From Hermatobates lingyangjiaoensis (lineage: Eukaryota; Arthropoda; Insecta; Hemiptera; Hermatobatidae): a DNA stretch of 64,000 nucleotides. The notes under the pieces are model-generated. The model was not told where the DNA came from and made no database searches. It was given only the letters and a program-made list of their open reading frames with translations. The position numbers were made by a program, and so were the translations under genes. The stretch spans positions 434,001-498,000 of the forward strand of contig JAPFBL010000104.1 of NCBI GenBank assembly GCA_026182355.1. Direction: 5' to 3'. Shown in pieces: positions 11,927 to 22,100 of this stretch; within the stretch, counting starts at the first letter, position 1; the number at the start of each line of letters is the position of its first letter.

Positions 11927-12062
11927 AGTAAACGTAGTGGTGGTCGTAGTAGTAGTAGTAGTAACAATGAAGGTTGTGAGAGTGGTGAAGGAGGTGGTGA
12001 TAGTCGTAGTAAGTATTTTTAGTAGTTAGTAATAGTAGTAGTAGGAATAGTAGAAGAATAAT
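11927..12062 (+). repeat. Impure GTA/GTG trinucleotide tract
   Basis: The run is rich in GTA, GTG and TAG units (GTAGTAGTAGTAGTAACAAT and similar) and produces a spurious valine-rich frame. It lies between the two direct repeats. Confidence 0.8.
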
Positions 12063-12665
12063 TAACATTCATGATTTTTAAGATTAATTAACAATAATTA
12101 ATAATAATTAACAATAATTACCATTATCGTTGGCTGCATTAGGAATAATGAGCATTAATGATATTTTAATACTATACAATGATATTTTAACATCAACTTT
12201 TTTCTATTTTGCTGAGTTCTAAAATTTCTTTTAATAAACAATACTTTGTTTCATCATTCAAGGTAAATAGCTTTTCGCTTTCATCGCAGTAGCGAGTGTA
12301 AAGAAAAGCTTATTCTTTATATGACACTTTCTTTAATTATTTTAAAGCCATACTTACAGACTTGATTCTACATCAGACTTATTATGTTTCCCCTTTTGTT
12401 TAAAGTACATACAAAGTTTATCGGATCCCTGATGAATAAAGCCAACATTTTAAACAAAGGAATAAAGTAAAACTAATTTGTAACTCCAATATGGAAAACC
12501 TGGGGGCATGAACATTATAACCTTCAATCTTTAGTGTAGACAGCAAGCAGTCACTAAACTACATCTGACCCCAACACCATATGAACTCTGAGTATCAAAT
12601 GTTGTGAACATGCTTGGTAACTTCATTTCGAAACAAAATTATTTCATTAATTCAATCTCTTTTCT

Positions 12666-12812
12666 GAAAGAAAGAGAAACTATATTTAATTATACATTAA
12701 ATTCTTTCTGATTTACTGCCAGTTACATATGTCAATGTTTGCTTTTTGATATGCACATACCAATGAAGTTCTACTGTATTTATTATCTTTTAAATAAATA
12801 ATATTTTACTAT
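12666..12812 (+). repeat. Direct repeat, copy 2
   Basis: Second copy of the 11752-11896 unit, with a few substitutions and small indels. Confidence 0.7.
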
Positions 12813-13827
12813 TTTTTGATAAGCAGCTGCTTCTTAAATATAAATTTAAAATTTACATTTAATCGCCTTCTTTGTTCAGGTGTGAGCTTTATGACAATAT
12901 CATTGGTATATGTACTACAATTTTTTTTATAATATTCAAGGAAGACACCTAATTATTGAGATTTAAATAATTTCAATTTAATCATGGAAGACCATGGAAA
13001 TATTGAGATTTCAAAGTTAGTATTTTTGTTTGATAAATCATTTATTATATTCTCTATTGTGACTTTAGTGTGAATATAGTCTGGAAAAAAGTACTAGACA
13101 GCGTTATTGCTACCTTTGACGATTTATCTATAGAGGTCCTCTCTTCTACAAAGACTAAACCATTATGTACAATATGTAGTATAGACATATGGACAATATA
13201 TTGATAGCTTAGCTCTATAACTATCTATAATGATTAGCTTGAAGCTGATTGATAAATAATCCCTTGCCCAGCGTTGTGATCCGTTCAAAAATGCTCTAGG
13301 TATGGAAAAATCTATTTCACAAATGTCAGTCTTTCTCTATATTAGCAATGAGATAGCTAACCCTGTCTGTGCATTCAAGCCTCTAATTCCATCCTATATT
13401 GTGAAGTGTCTCTATTTATATTAAACATAGTGTCTCTACGTTTAACAATAATTGCGTTGGTTTTGACGAAAAATGTATCATTTGTCCATTTTCTCAGTAA
13501 TATTTGGTTCATATAATTTTGAGATTGATTTCATTGCTATATTCCATGCTATACCTTAAATAACGGCTAACAGAATTCATTAAAGGAGACTTAGATCCTT
13601 CTGCCAGATATCCTTTTAATTATAGTCTAGCTGGGTATAGAACACTCCAGAGTTATATCGTATGTTTAATATAACCTATATTACTATAAGTTACAAAATA
13701 ATGGTAATTTATTCTGTAACAATTTAATTGTTTATTTCTTAGTTGATAATTAATTTCTTGATTAATATATTGTCCAATGTCCACACTTATAGCCTTTTAC
13801 CTTTCTAGAGGCAAACTATATAACTCA
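12813..13827. other. No gene seen; AT-rich sequence
   Basis: Nothing recognisable in either strand. Confidence 0.5.
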
Positions 13828-14098
13828 CTTATTATTTAGTACCCATTTCAGTAATGGGTGAGCCACTTTACCGGGTTTAGTCTACATAAGGAGTACTCAA
13901 TTTTTCTTAGACCAAGTGTATGTAGAGTAGGAATATTTAACGATTACCTGACATTGTGCAGGCTCGATACCAACGGCTTAAAATCCTTAAAGTGGGACGA
14001 CAAGCTCAGATATGTTTACCTTTCGTATGAAAAAAATCGAGGACTAGAGTGAGAATCGAACCTTGGATCTAGCAGTACAGAGGCGAATGACTTGTCTA
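13828..14098 (-). mobile_element. tRNA-derived SINE, minus orientation
   Basis: The minus strand starts with a degraded tRNA-like head that includes a B-box-like GGTTCGATTCTCACTC near 14050. The body matches the other SINE copies (AGTGTATGTAGAGTAGG and ACGATTACCTGACATTG in plus text). The tail, with CCCATTACTGAAATGGGT, matches that of the plus-strand copy at 58085-58365. It abuts the RT fragment that follows. Confidence 0.65.
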
Positions 14099-14099
14099 T

Positions 14100-14375
14100 A
14101 AGGCGGTCATTCATTCTACTATGACATATGGATGCTCAGTCTGGTTTGGAGCGGCGCCCACAAACAAGAAATGCATCCAAATAGTACAGAATAAATGTGC
14201 CCGCATTATAGCTAGGGCTCCATGGTACGCCAGAAATGTTGATATTCAACATGATTTGAGTTTGGAATCTATCTATTCCTACATTGCTCGACTTGCCAGT
14301 AATGAAGACAAAAAACTTTCCACCCATCCAAATCTTCATGTTCGGGAACTAAATCCTACTCTCAACCCTTCCTAA
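14100..14375 (+). pseudogene. Jockey-like non-LTR retrotransposon, reverse transcriptase C-terminal fragment
   Basis: The open frame reads AVIHSTMTYGCSVW, then IVQNKCARIIARAPWYARN, then DIQHDLSLESIYSYIARLA, and ends at a stop after about 90 codons. TYG-PVW followed by LQ-QNK-LR and APWY-RN is the hallmark of the thumb/C-terminal part of jockey-clade RT. The catalytic RT core is missing upstream, where the SINE lies. The frame is unbroken, so the copy may be fairly recent. Downstream, KTKRPRRRHIPLLTD at about 14460-14510 may be the rest of the ORF2 end. Confidence 0.8.
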
Positions 14376-14758
14376 TCCCACGATCCCCAAAGTTTCCTAC
14401 TTAAACTAAAAATGATGACCACATGACTCCAAAATTATACAGTATCTCAGAGAATGCAAAGCCTGAAGACCAAACGACCACGAAGACGACATATTCCCTT
14501 ACTGACTGACTCCCCCATTCTTGACATTGTTTACTGATCCAACAAAAAACAGCAGGAGGAGAAACTAGCAGTAGTGGGCCTCTGGTTAGGAACTGCTATT
14601 TACGACATGCACTGTTGTGCATGGTAATATTCGTTGGTCGTTGGTTAGAGGCGAATACGAGTCACAGGGCTAACCTAACAGCCTTACTTTATTGATGGGG
14701 TTTGTATTTCACTTGAATCATTGCATTACAAATAAGTGTGATTATGAAGAGCACTTAC
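14376..14758. other. LINE tail and intron sequence next to the Ig exon
   Basis: The first ~150 bases may be the 3' end of the jockey-like copy. The rest, up to the gtaagt donor at 14758 (minus strand), is intron of the Ig gene. No other feature is seen. Confidence 0.45.
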
Positions 14759-14880
14759 CTTTCTCGACCAGTAGATAGTAGGTACTGGGTTTCCGGATGC
14801 CTTGCATTCCAGGGTTATTGTGCCTCCCTTCCGGGCGGTCAGCTGACCACTTGGAGGAGATGTACGTATAGTCGGTGGAA
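14759..14880 (-). CDS. Internal exon: first half of an Ig domain of a Lachesin/Klingon/neurotrimin-like adhesion protein
   Basis: Seen: on the minus strand a pyrimidine-rich tract ending ctgtttcag precedes the exon and gtaagt follows it, so both splice sites are canonical. The 122-nt exon has one open frame of 40 codons after two bases of a split codon (phase 1 in, phase 0 out). It reads PPTIRTSPPSGQLTARKGG, then TITLECKASGNPVPTIYW, and ends SRK. This is the A-to-C strand half of an I-set Ig domain, with the B-strand Cys in LECKASGNP and the C-strand Trp in YW. Known: this wording is typical of the second Ig domain of arthropod Lachesin/Klingon/neurotrimin-like (IgLON-related) neural adhesion proteins, which are secreted or GPI-anchored at the cell surface. 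The F-strand Tyr-x-Cys half must lie in the next exon, outside or unseen. Inference: most of the window is intron of this gene. GC content is clearly above the surroundings. The exact family member cannot be fixed from 40 residues. Confidence 0.88.
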
Positions 14881-14900
14881 CTGAAACAGAAATATATTTA
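14881..14900 (-). other. Splice acceptor and pyrimidine-rich tract of the Ig exon
   Basis: Read on the minus strand, the bases upstream of the exon end in atatatttctgtttcag, a standard 3' splice site. This fixes the exon start at 14880. Confidence 0.8.
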
Positions 14901-15653
14901 GTCAGATTAGCTTTCCAAATGCTTTCTTAAACATCCTAACTGAAGTACTTACAATTGAATTGAAAACCTTACAACAGTAAATTCTAACCTTTCAAGAAGG
15001 TAGACACAATGATTGACAAATATAATTTATACGGAAAATCAGCAAATCGAACAAAATGAAAATTACAGTCTCTATATACTTAAGTTGATAATTATTTCAT
15101 TTTTCTCCTGTTAATACAAAGTTAGTGCAGCCGAAGCAGAGCAATTAACAACATCCTCATATCGAATACTGGCCTACAGTACTTGACCATAATTGCCCCA
15201 TTGATAGTTACTTCCATTTCTTTTGCTTTTTCTTATATGTCAAATATACATAACCCAGTATTCTATAACATACATTTCAATTAAAAAAATTCGTAATACT
15301 TGAAATAAGTTGCTCTAAATGGTTCAAAACTAATATGATTAACAAAAACAACCTCGTCAAAATCACACTTTTAACAAACTTGTTCTCTGATAATGTTTAT
15401 TACTTCGTCATTTAATGATTATAGAGCAACCCATTAATAGTTTTAATGATTCCTCTGGGAATATAAAATCTGAAACCTCTTGTTTTCAAATAACTTTACT
15501 TTTGGAAGTCCGCATTTATTTGATTGATATTTTAATAAAAAGAACACAGAGAACACAGGGATAAATAATGAATAAATAGATTTAACGCCCATTATTGGCA
15601 ATTGCCTCTATTCTATTGAAAGTTTGATGGTATCTAATTCTCTCGGGAAGAAT
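14901..15653. other. Intron sequence, no feature seen
   Basis: AT-rich and without an open frame of note. It lies upstream of the Ig exon on the gene's strand. Confidence 0.5.
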
Positions 15654-15955
15654 TCATTTTCTGTCTGATATTGAATTCAGCAAACATAAATGATAGTTAG
15701 AAGGACAATAATCGGTTAGATATTCTACATATATTTCTAAATTCATTGTTTGAAGAATTGTTAAACATTTATGTTGGGCTGGATGAGATTTGGGACTAAA
15801 TTTGATCGAAATATCCTGGACGCTTTTAAACCGGAAGCTGAGGAGAGTTGTGCGATCAGCTTCCTGACCCAAAAGGTTGGACACCCACCTTATTCAAGCT
15901 GTCCATTTCCTCATTCCTCTTGATTCCCATGCGACCAGGTAGTCAAACGATAGTA
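15654..15955 (-). pseudogene. LINE ORF2 C-terminal remnant with RNase H domain
   Basis: On the minus strand, after one in-frame stop, the pieces LPGRMGIKRNEEMDSLNKVG and then LEIYVEYLTDYCPSNYHL with LLNSISDRK appear. The first resembles the RNase H block W-PGH-GI-GNE-AD-LA. The second resembles the downstream L-TGHC-LN-HL segment found in I/R1-type LINEs (family knowledge). Stops and a frameshift separate the parts, so it is dead. The catalytic Asp in NEEAD is replaced here by MD. Confidence 0.7.
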
Positions 15956-16189
15956 AAATTATATTTACTGGCTACATTCTGAAGAAAATTAAAAAAACAT
16001 ATCAGCAACATTTTCTAACAGAAACCATTCATTTTAAAGTTTTTTCTAAGGCCTGTCTAATCCTATAAACATGTTTCATTGAACATAACAGTGTGTTTGT
16101 TCTCTCTCCCTAAATTATTTTCTATTTCCTGGAGTGTGTTATCTCCTATCATACTTGGGTGTGTAAGCTTCCCAAATAAACTCAATACC

Positions 16190-16450
16190 AAATGCCTTGA
16201 TAATGACTACTGTTGACAGTCAAAACTCGTCATCATAAACCGTTCCTTCAACAGACTCCAGAAGATAGGAAGGAACTCCGGGACAGAGAATACTATATTG
16301 TGTTCAATAAAACATGTATATATATATATACATGTTCCTTCATTCTTTCTCCTTTTTATTTTCTTTTTTTCTTCTTCCTGAAGACGGCAAGACGCCGAAA
16401 TTATCAAGATTCGTGAGTGTTAGTCCTTTTTCTTGTGCTCTCTATAAATG
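16190..16450 (+). mobile_element. Penelope-like element fragment with coding piece, (TA)n and ribozyme-like core
   Basis: A coding-like piece at about 16257-16317 reads DRKELRDREYYIVFNKTC and runs into a TA tract. A parallel piece at about 63572-63638 reads EKKLIDKNYSVVFNKAC, also followed by TA. Downstream, 16378-16400 has CTGAAGA, one C, a stem GGC/GCC with a 5-base loop, and GAAA. The layout matches the PLE 3' ends near 41.6 and 63.5 kb. Confidence 0.6.
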
Positions 16451-17519
16451 GTTGTTTCATTGGATTAATTTGTTTTACAATATAACTTTGAAATCGATAA
16501 ACTTGTAATTTGAAGAATACTATAAACTCCTCCCAAACAGCGGCACTACTTTGGTGGAAAAACAATGTAACTTTTAAAGTGTTCCTAAATATATACATTG
16601 ACAAAAAATAAACACTTTCAAATATAGAAACGAAACTATTACTTATTATTGCCAATAGGGGAATGATTCATGCTGTTAATACTTAGGAATCCGACAATTC
16701 TGCAAACCTGACTTTTCCAAGAAAACACTAGTTTAGTTTCTAAGGTTTGGCGTAGAGGGTTGAAGAATACTACCATAAACAACAAAAAATGAAGTCTGAC
16801 ATTGAAAGCATTAAGTTATGACAAAATATTTGCTTATCTCGTCCTCTAAGAATACCCCCTTGAAAAATAATACTGATTAGGCCACGTTATTACGGGGTTA
16901 ATAAGGTAGGCATGTTACTGAGCCTTGGAATGCACCATGTTTTTACTACTTCTATTCATAATGCACCCACTTGTTGCTTCTACATTAGGGTGACCCCGAA
17001 GGTTTACGATTCTTTTTCTGTTTTACCATTTTATTTCCAACTTCTACGCGGTCATTTGAATTCAGTAATTTTTTTAGCAGGTTTGCTACTTGAGAGCTCT
17101 CTCAAACATTTCTCTTCTTTTTTCATATATTCATTTGCAATTTATAGCACAGACATTCGTTTCTTTTTTTCCCTAAATTTAAAATACTTGAATTTCAACC
17201 TAATACTCTTTAACTTGAATATATCTCTCTTTTATTACTCTCTTTTTTTTTTACAATAGTGTTTGTACATAAAGCACAAAAGAAGAAAAACATATAAATT
17301 CAAGTATTTTTAATGCCATCATTCTAAATTTAATAAAATCAGCATTATTGTTAAATAATTCAATAAGACAGAATAAGTAATGATGTAAACAAAACTAATT
17401 GATTTAATTAAAATAGAGTTTACAAAATATAAATAATGTATTACAATATTATGTGACACATTGAGGATGGACATTTCGATTATGACTCAAAAGCATATTC
17501 AGGAATTCGGAAACTACTT
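16451..17519. other. No gene seen
   Basis: A hydrophobic 115-codon open frame at 16912-17259 (plus) is rich in Phe, Leu and Ser from T-rich DNA. It shows no motif and is not supported as a gene. Confidence 0.45.
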
Positions 17520-17523
17520 ATGT

Positions 17524-17826
17524 AGGTTGCAATGGCAGTGCCACGAAAGAACACACTTGAACCAAAGATTGGCCCTTTGTAATAAATAACAATGAACATT
17601 CTACATTGGGAGTTCTAAATTTTGCTTAACCCAAGTGTATTTAGAGTAGGGACCTTTAAAGAGTATTTGACATCTTACAGGCTCTTGACAGTTTGAAATT
17701 CCTACGAGAGATGACGTTTTCAGATTATATTCACCACCTGCATGAATAAATTGAGGGCTAGAGTTAGAATTCCGGAACTAGCTGTCCAGATGCGAGTACG
17801 CAAGCCACTGGGCCACTCCAGCCCCC
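17524..17826 (-). mobile_element. tRNA-derived SINE, minus orientation
   Basis: Full-length copy of the family. In plus text the tail GTAGGTTGCAATGGCAGT is at the left, the body has AGTGTATTTAGAGTAGGGACC, and the tRNA-like head lies at the right (GCAAGCCACTGGGCCACTCCAG, the complement of a TGGCCCAGTGGC-type A box). The B box is weakened. Confidence 0.75.
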
Positions 17827-19560
17827 TTGGAACACACTTACTGGCACATGGACATGAACTGGTTGACATAGAAAGCTCGATGGCTTTATTGTAATGTAAA
17901 TATAGAATTAAGCTGAGAGTAACAGAAACACTAGGGATTTTTAACGTAAAACTCTAACGAGCCCTTTATTAAAATAAAGCAACAGGCAAGCCATCTGAAG
18001 GTTTAAGAAGTGGACTTAAATAGACTACTGGCCTCGTCATTGACATCTACCAAAAGACAATGAGAGGATATGAATGTATAGTTGGTAAAGGAAAAGAAAA
18101 ATATACCAAAAAAAATGCACCAAGTAATAAAGGGAAAGAATCAATAAATATACTTAAATATGGCGTCCAAATAATGTACAGGTAAATCAAATAGTACACA
18201 TTTGATAAATTCGATACAGTGTTTAATACAAAATGCAGTTGTAAATTCAGGGTAGAAGGAAAACTAAGTTTAGTGTTGGCCAAAGGTAGATTAAGTCTGA
18301 TATCTGGGGAGAAAGCAAGACGAGATAAGATGCTCTAATCCTATGCTCCTTGCTGCCTTTCTCTTTTTAACAAAGTTTTTATAAAAATAAATATCACTAA
18401 CATATAAGAAACATACTTACAACATTCAATTGCAGAATTATTTTTTTCCCAAATGAAAAGAATGATGAACTCACAACTATACTCAGTAACAATTGAACTA
18501 GCTCAAGGAATGATGTGAGTGGAAAAAGCCGTTTGTGCCATTATTAATAAAATTATTAACTAGACTTTTATTAACTCCTCTGGAAGTTAAGTATTTAGTC
18601 AAATAGTACAATTGATTATACGCTTTGATAAATAAAAAGGAGTACCACAGTTCTTATGTTTACGATGATTCTATATCCAGGTAACACTACATTTAACATA
18701 GGGAAGAAATGTGTTGACAAGGAATCAGCAGGAAATGTTATCCGGTTTTATTATTTTTTATATTTATTTTTATAAGCAGTACAGATATTTTATCTAATAA
18801 TTACAAAATATTACTGTTTAATGATATAAGAATTGAATATTGTTGTTATAGACTGTGCATGTTTGTATAAAATACATTATGAAATAATTTGAACCATTAT
18901 AAATTGTTAGATAAAATAAATTAAATAAAATATGAATATTTATGAACTTGATAATTGTTAAAGAAAAAAAAAACTATTAAATAAGGGTATTGGTATTAAT
19001 GAATTTAAAATTAGAGTTTGATAAGGATCTTAATTGGGAGATTAGAGGCAGGCGTTAGCATCAGATATGACTAACGCGTTAAAAGGAAATAAAGGACTGG
19101 ATAGTTTGGAAGCGCCATAAGTCAGTGGCCTAATAATAACTTGGCAACGCACTATTAACTGACAAATGGATAATGAAACTTTACTATATCACGAAAGTAA
19201 CTTTAAAAGGAAAATTAAGGCTTTCTTCTACTAAAAATAGTATTTTCTTTTACCGTTGAGTTATTCTTTCAGCTTTTACTCGCTTCAGAGAATGTTTTAA
19301 AACTTATATCCGTAGTTATCAATCTTTGTTCAGTTAAGTTTTGTTGGCATTTGTAGTTCACTAATGTTGGAGACAAATCTCTGAGCCTTCATCAAAAACA
19401 AATTCATTATTTAGTTTATCAATATGAACTTTTACTTACAAGTTATGAAAACATCTTAAAAACTGAATAAAGAAAATAAAGCATATTTGCTCAAAGATAT
19501 AACAAAAAATTTAAAAAAATGTTTGTAGTATTTACACTCCAATATTTGTTTACTTACCAT
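17827..19560. other. No gene seen; AT-rich intron-like sequence
   Basis: No recognisable coding frame, RNA or repeat. Confidence 0.5.
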
Positions 19561-19568
19561 AATTTAAG

Positions 19569-20265
19569 TACATTGTTGAAAAGCAGAACTCACTCTGCAT
19601 TCACGACTTTTTTAAGTAGCTGTTCTTTTTTCTTAATTACACTTCTATGTTGCAGAGGCAATGAAAATAACAGATTTCCCAGCGACATTTTCAGACAAAA
19701 AACATAGTAAAATAACTACTAAAATTTTTTATTCACTACTTTTTAAACACAAGCTTTCGACTTCGTTGGTCATCTTCAGGCTGAATACAATATTAAGACA
19801 GATAAATAAGATAAAAACTCAAACTAATAAAATAACAGGATACAACTACAAATGCATATATAAGGGATAACAATAGAAAAGGTGATATAGAGGTAACAAT
19901 ACTAAGAGGTAATAGTAGGTGGCGATCCTAGCGTCCGGTAGGTTAACCAGCCGTCACTCCTTCTTCACTCTTGTTAATTTCACTTTATTGTCAAAGTTTC
20001 TGGAAGTCGGTATAACTTTAAAAAGTAGTGAATAAAAAAAAATTTTAGTAGTTATTTGACTATGTTTTTGTCAGAAAATGTCGCTGGGAAATCTGCTATT
20101 TGCATTGCCTCTACAACATAGAAGTGTAGTTAGGAAAAAAGAACAGCTACTTAAAAAAGTCGTGAATGCAGAATCTACTCTGCTTTTCAACAATGTATGC
20201 TTGGATGAAGATCTGCTGCCGACTTATACAAATAATAATTTAAATAATACATTGACTAATAGGTG
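19569..20265. mobile_element. Penelope-like element with divergent inverted ORF starts
   Basis: Arms 19569-19746 and 20018-20196 are long inverted copies about 271 bp apart. Each arm reads outward into the beginning of a PLE-like ORF. The spacer contains a minus-strand PLE end with CTGAAGA (19773-19779), a stem GAC/GTC, GAAA and the palindrome AGCT. A shorter relative of the spacer plus right arm lies at 39990-40275. Inverted or tandem partial copies of the end upstream of the ORF (pLTR) are a known feature of Penelope-like elements. Confidence 0.75.
20125..20220 (+). pseudogene. Start region of a Penelope-like ORF (right arm)
   Basis: One frame reads KKEQLLKKVVNAESTLLFNN and then VCLDEDLLPTYTN. 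This resembles the N-terminal region of PLE reverse transcriptases, where a Lys-rich segment leads to a phrase of the type F-CL-N-IIP. The left arm has the same text on the minus strand with a small deletion, and 40217-40270 encodes EQILKQIVNAESALLF. The RT catalytic domain is not present here. Confidence 0.6.
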
Positions 20266-20269
20266 ATAC

Positions 20270-21479
20270 ATAACAAAGTAAAGTTATTCAAGTTTAATGC
20301 ATGAGAAAGAAAAATTACCAAATAACTGGTTATATTTTTAACATTTCTATGATTCCAAAAGTGAGTATTTTATATAAATCACAACTATGTACTTGTTACA
20401 TGTATAAAAGGTTTTGTTAGTTATTAGTTTTAAATGAGAATTCATTAAGTGAAGTAAAAGTTCATAGAGTCTGTTTTATCGTTCTATCTACTTCACTATA
20501 AGGAAAGTATGGTGATAATGGAAAATTCGATCTCAAGATTTTGACGGTTTAGATGTTTCGAGGTCCCTAAAGTCTTTTATGGCGTTTTATCAATTATGTT
20601 TGTATATATGTGTGTATAGGTGTGTGTGTGTGTATATGAGGGTGAGTGGGATTGTAATCAAAAGATTATGGGGAAGCTACAGTTCACAATCTTTGATGGA
20701 TCAAAACAAAAAATGACCCTCATAGTGTAGATATACCCTATTGTTTGGGAGCAATTATGCATGACAGAAAAGTTACTCTTTTATACTGCTATTTTATTTT
20801 CATTAATTTATTAACATATTATATTAATGAAAATGTCATAAAATATTATATAAATTGTTATTAATACAGCCTTATTCTTATATTCAGCATGCCAAATATA
20901 AAGAGAAATATACAAACTTTGGTTTTGCCAATTCATTTCTCTGTTTCACTAAAGTAATTTCTCTTCATTGAAAATTTTAAATAGTGATAACAATCAATTA
21001 AAATGAGATTTCGGGAATAAGATGCAATGATGTCAGACAAAACTATATTAGATAAACCGAAAGGACTTTAAGACAGCGATATAAAGTACACATTTTTTAT
21101 TTAATCAGAGAAGGAATAAATGAAAGACATTTTCACATTTTTAAAACAACAAAAAAGGTATTATTTCTAACAAAATGTAAAAATGTTGAACTATGATTGC
21201 CTGTGGAAGCTTTTGAGGACACAAAAATCATTATGTTGTTAACCAGTTTGATATTTTTTACTTATTGTAAAGTTGAGTGTAGGCCACTCCTTTTTGTTGT
21301 ATGGAAAGTGAGTAAGTAAAAAATAAATATTAGAAGTCTTTCAATCATTTTATGAAAACGCATTTTATGTTTGTGCTTACATAATTCAAAAGCATCAATA
21401 AAGAACTAATATATATAATGTTTTTTTCGTCAATTGTTTAAGTAAATTCCATTAAAAGTTTTTAATTAATGGCATTCTG
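20270..21479. other. No gene seen; contains a TG-rich stretch
   Basis: A short impure TG microsatellite lies at about 20605-20640. The rest is AT-rich with no recognised feature. Confidence 0.5.
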
Positions 21480-21760
21480 AAAATGACTTAGGGCGACAGT
21501 GTTAAAGGGGACTGAAGCGTCAATTAGGGAGATAGGGAAACGTATATTAAAGTGGGTAAGGATTTCCTTGGGTCCCGCCTCAAGGTGCGGGGTATTGTCA
21601 GAAATTCCTTGGGGGTCTTCTTCTATCAATAACTGCTACCCTGTGAGGGGATGAGGGGGAATTGATGAAATTTTCCATTGTGTATTGATAACTATCTGGG
21701 TAAAAACGTCGAGGGCAATACTTGGCATAGTTGGGGAGACGTCCACATTGTTAACTCTTC
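21480..21760. other. GC-elevated unique segment, possible conserved non-coding element
   Basis: Composition rises sharply against the flanks, with GC-rich phrases such as GGGTCCCGCCTCAAGGTGCG. No repeat match appears inside the window and no coding signature or splice sites were found. A regulatory role is an inference from composition only. Confidence 0.3.
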
Positions 21761-21977
21761 ACAGCTTCTATGCATTTTAACAAACAATCAAGCAATAATG
21801 GATGGAAAAACTTATTTAAATTAAAACTCTTCACTTTTGAAACAGTCCTGAATCATTCAAATTAAATAATATCGACTGACGGCGTGACATAAGCTTAGTT
21901 TTCAAATGGCGGTAAACAATAACTCCAAGAGAGTAGCATTCTTCCAATACAATCAGGAAACAGTTTCTTTAAAAGGG

Positions 21978-22100
21978 GTGCCAGGTTAGCTGAGTGGTTT
22001 ACGTACTCACCTCTGAACTGGCAGGCCTGGGGTTCGATAACCACCAGGCCCTCGATTTATTTGTGCAGGAGATGAATCACCACGAGAAATAATAACTATT
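21978..22100 (+). mobile_element. SINE with well-preserved tRNA-like head, plus orientation
   Basis: The head has an A-box-like TTAGCTGAGTGGTTTACG (about 21991-22008) and a B-box-like GGGGTTCGATAACC (about 22030-22043), spaced as in tRNA-derived pol III promoters. After the head comes CCTCGATTTATTTGTGCAGG, as in the other copies. The following body differs from the main family, so this may be a second subfamily or a 3'-truncated copy. Its 3' limit is unclear and may reach about 22310. Confidence 0.7.

Noticed and set aside
11817..12029. Valine-rich open frame
   Set aside because: It is produced by the GTA/GTG trinucleotide tract and shows no protein-like composition elsewhere.
16912..17259. 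115-codon hydrophobic frame, possible membrane protein
   Set aside because: Composition follows T-rich DNA, there are no splice or start signals and no recognisable family.
22000..22045. Genuine tRNA gene
   Set aside because: A and B boxes are present, but the acceptor stem does not close and the sequence continues into SINE text, so it is a SINE head.
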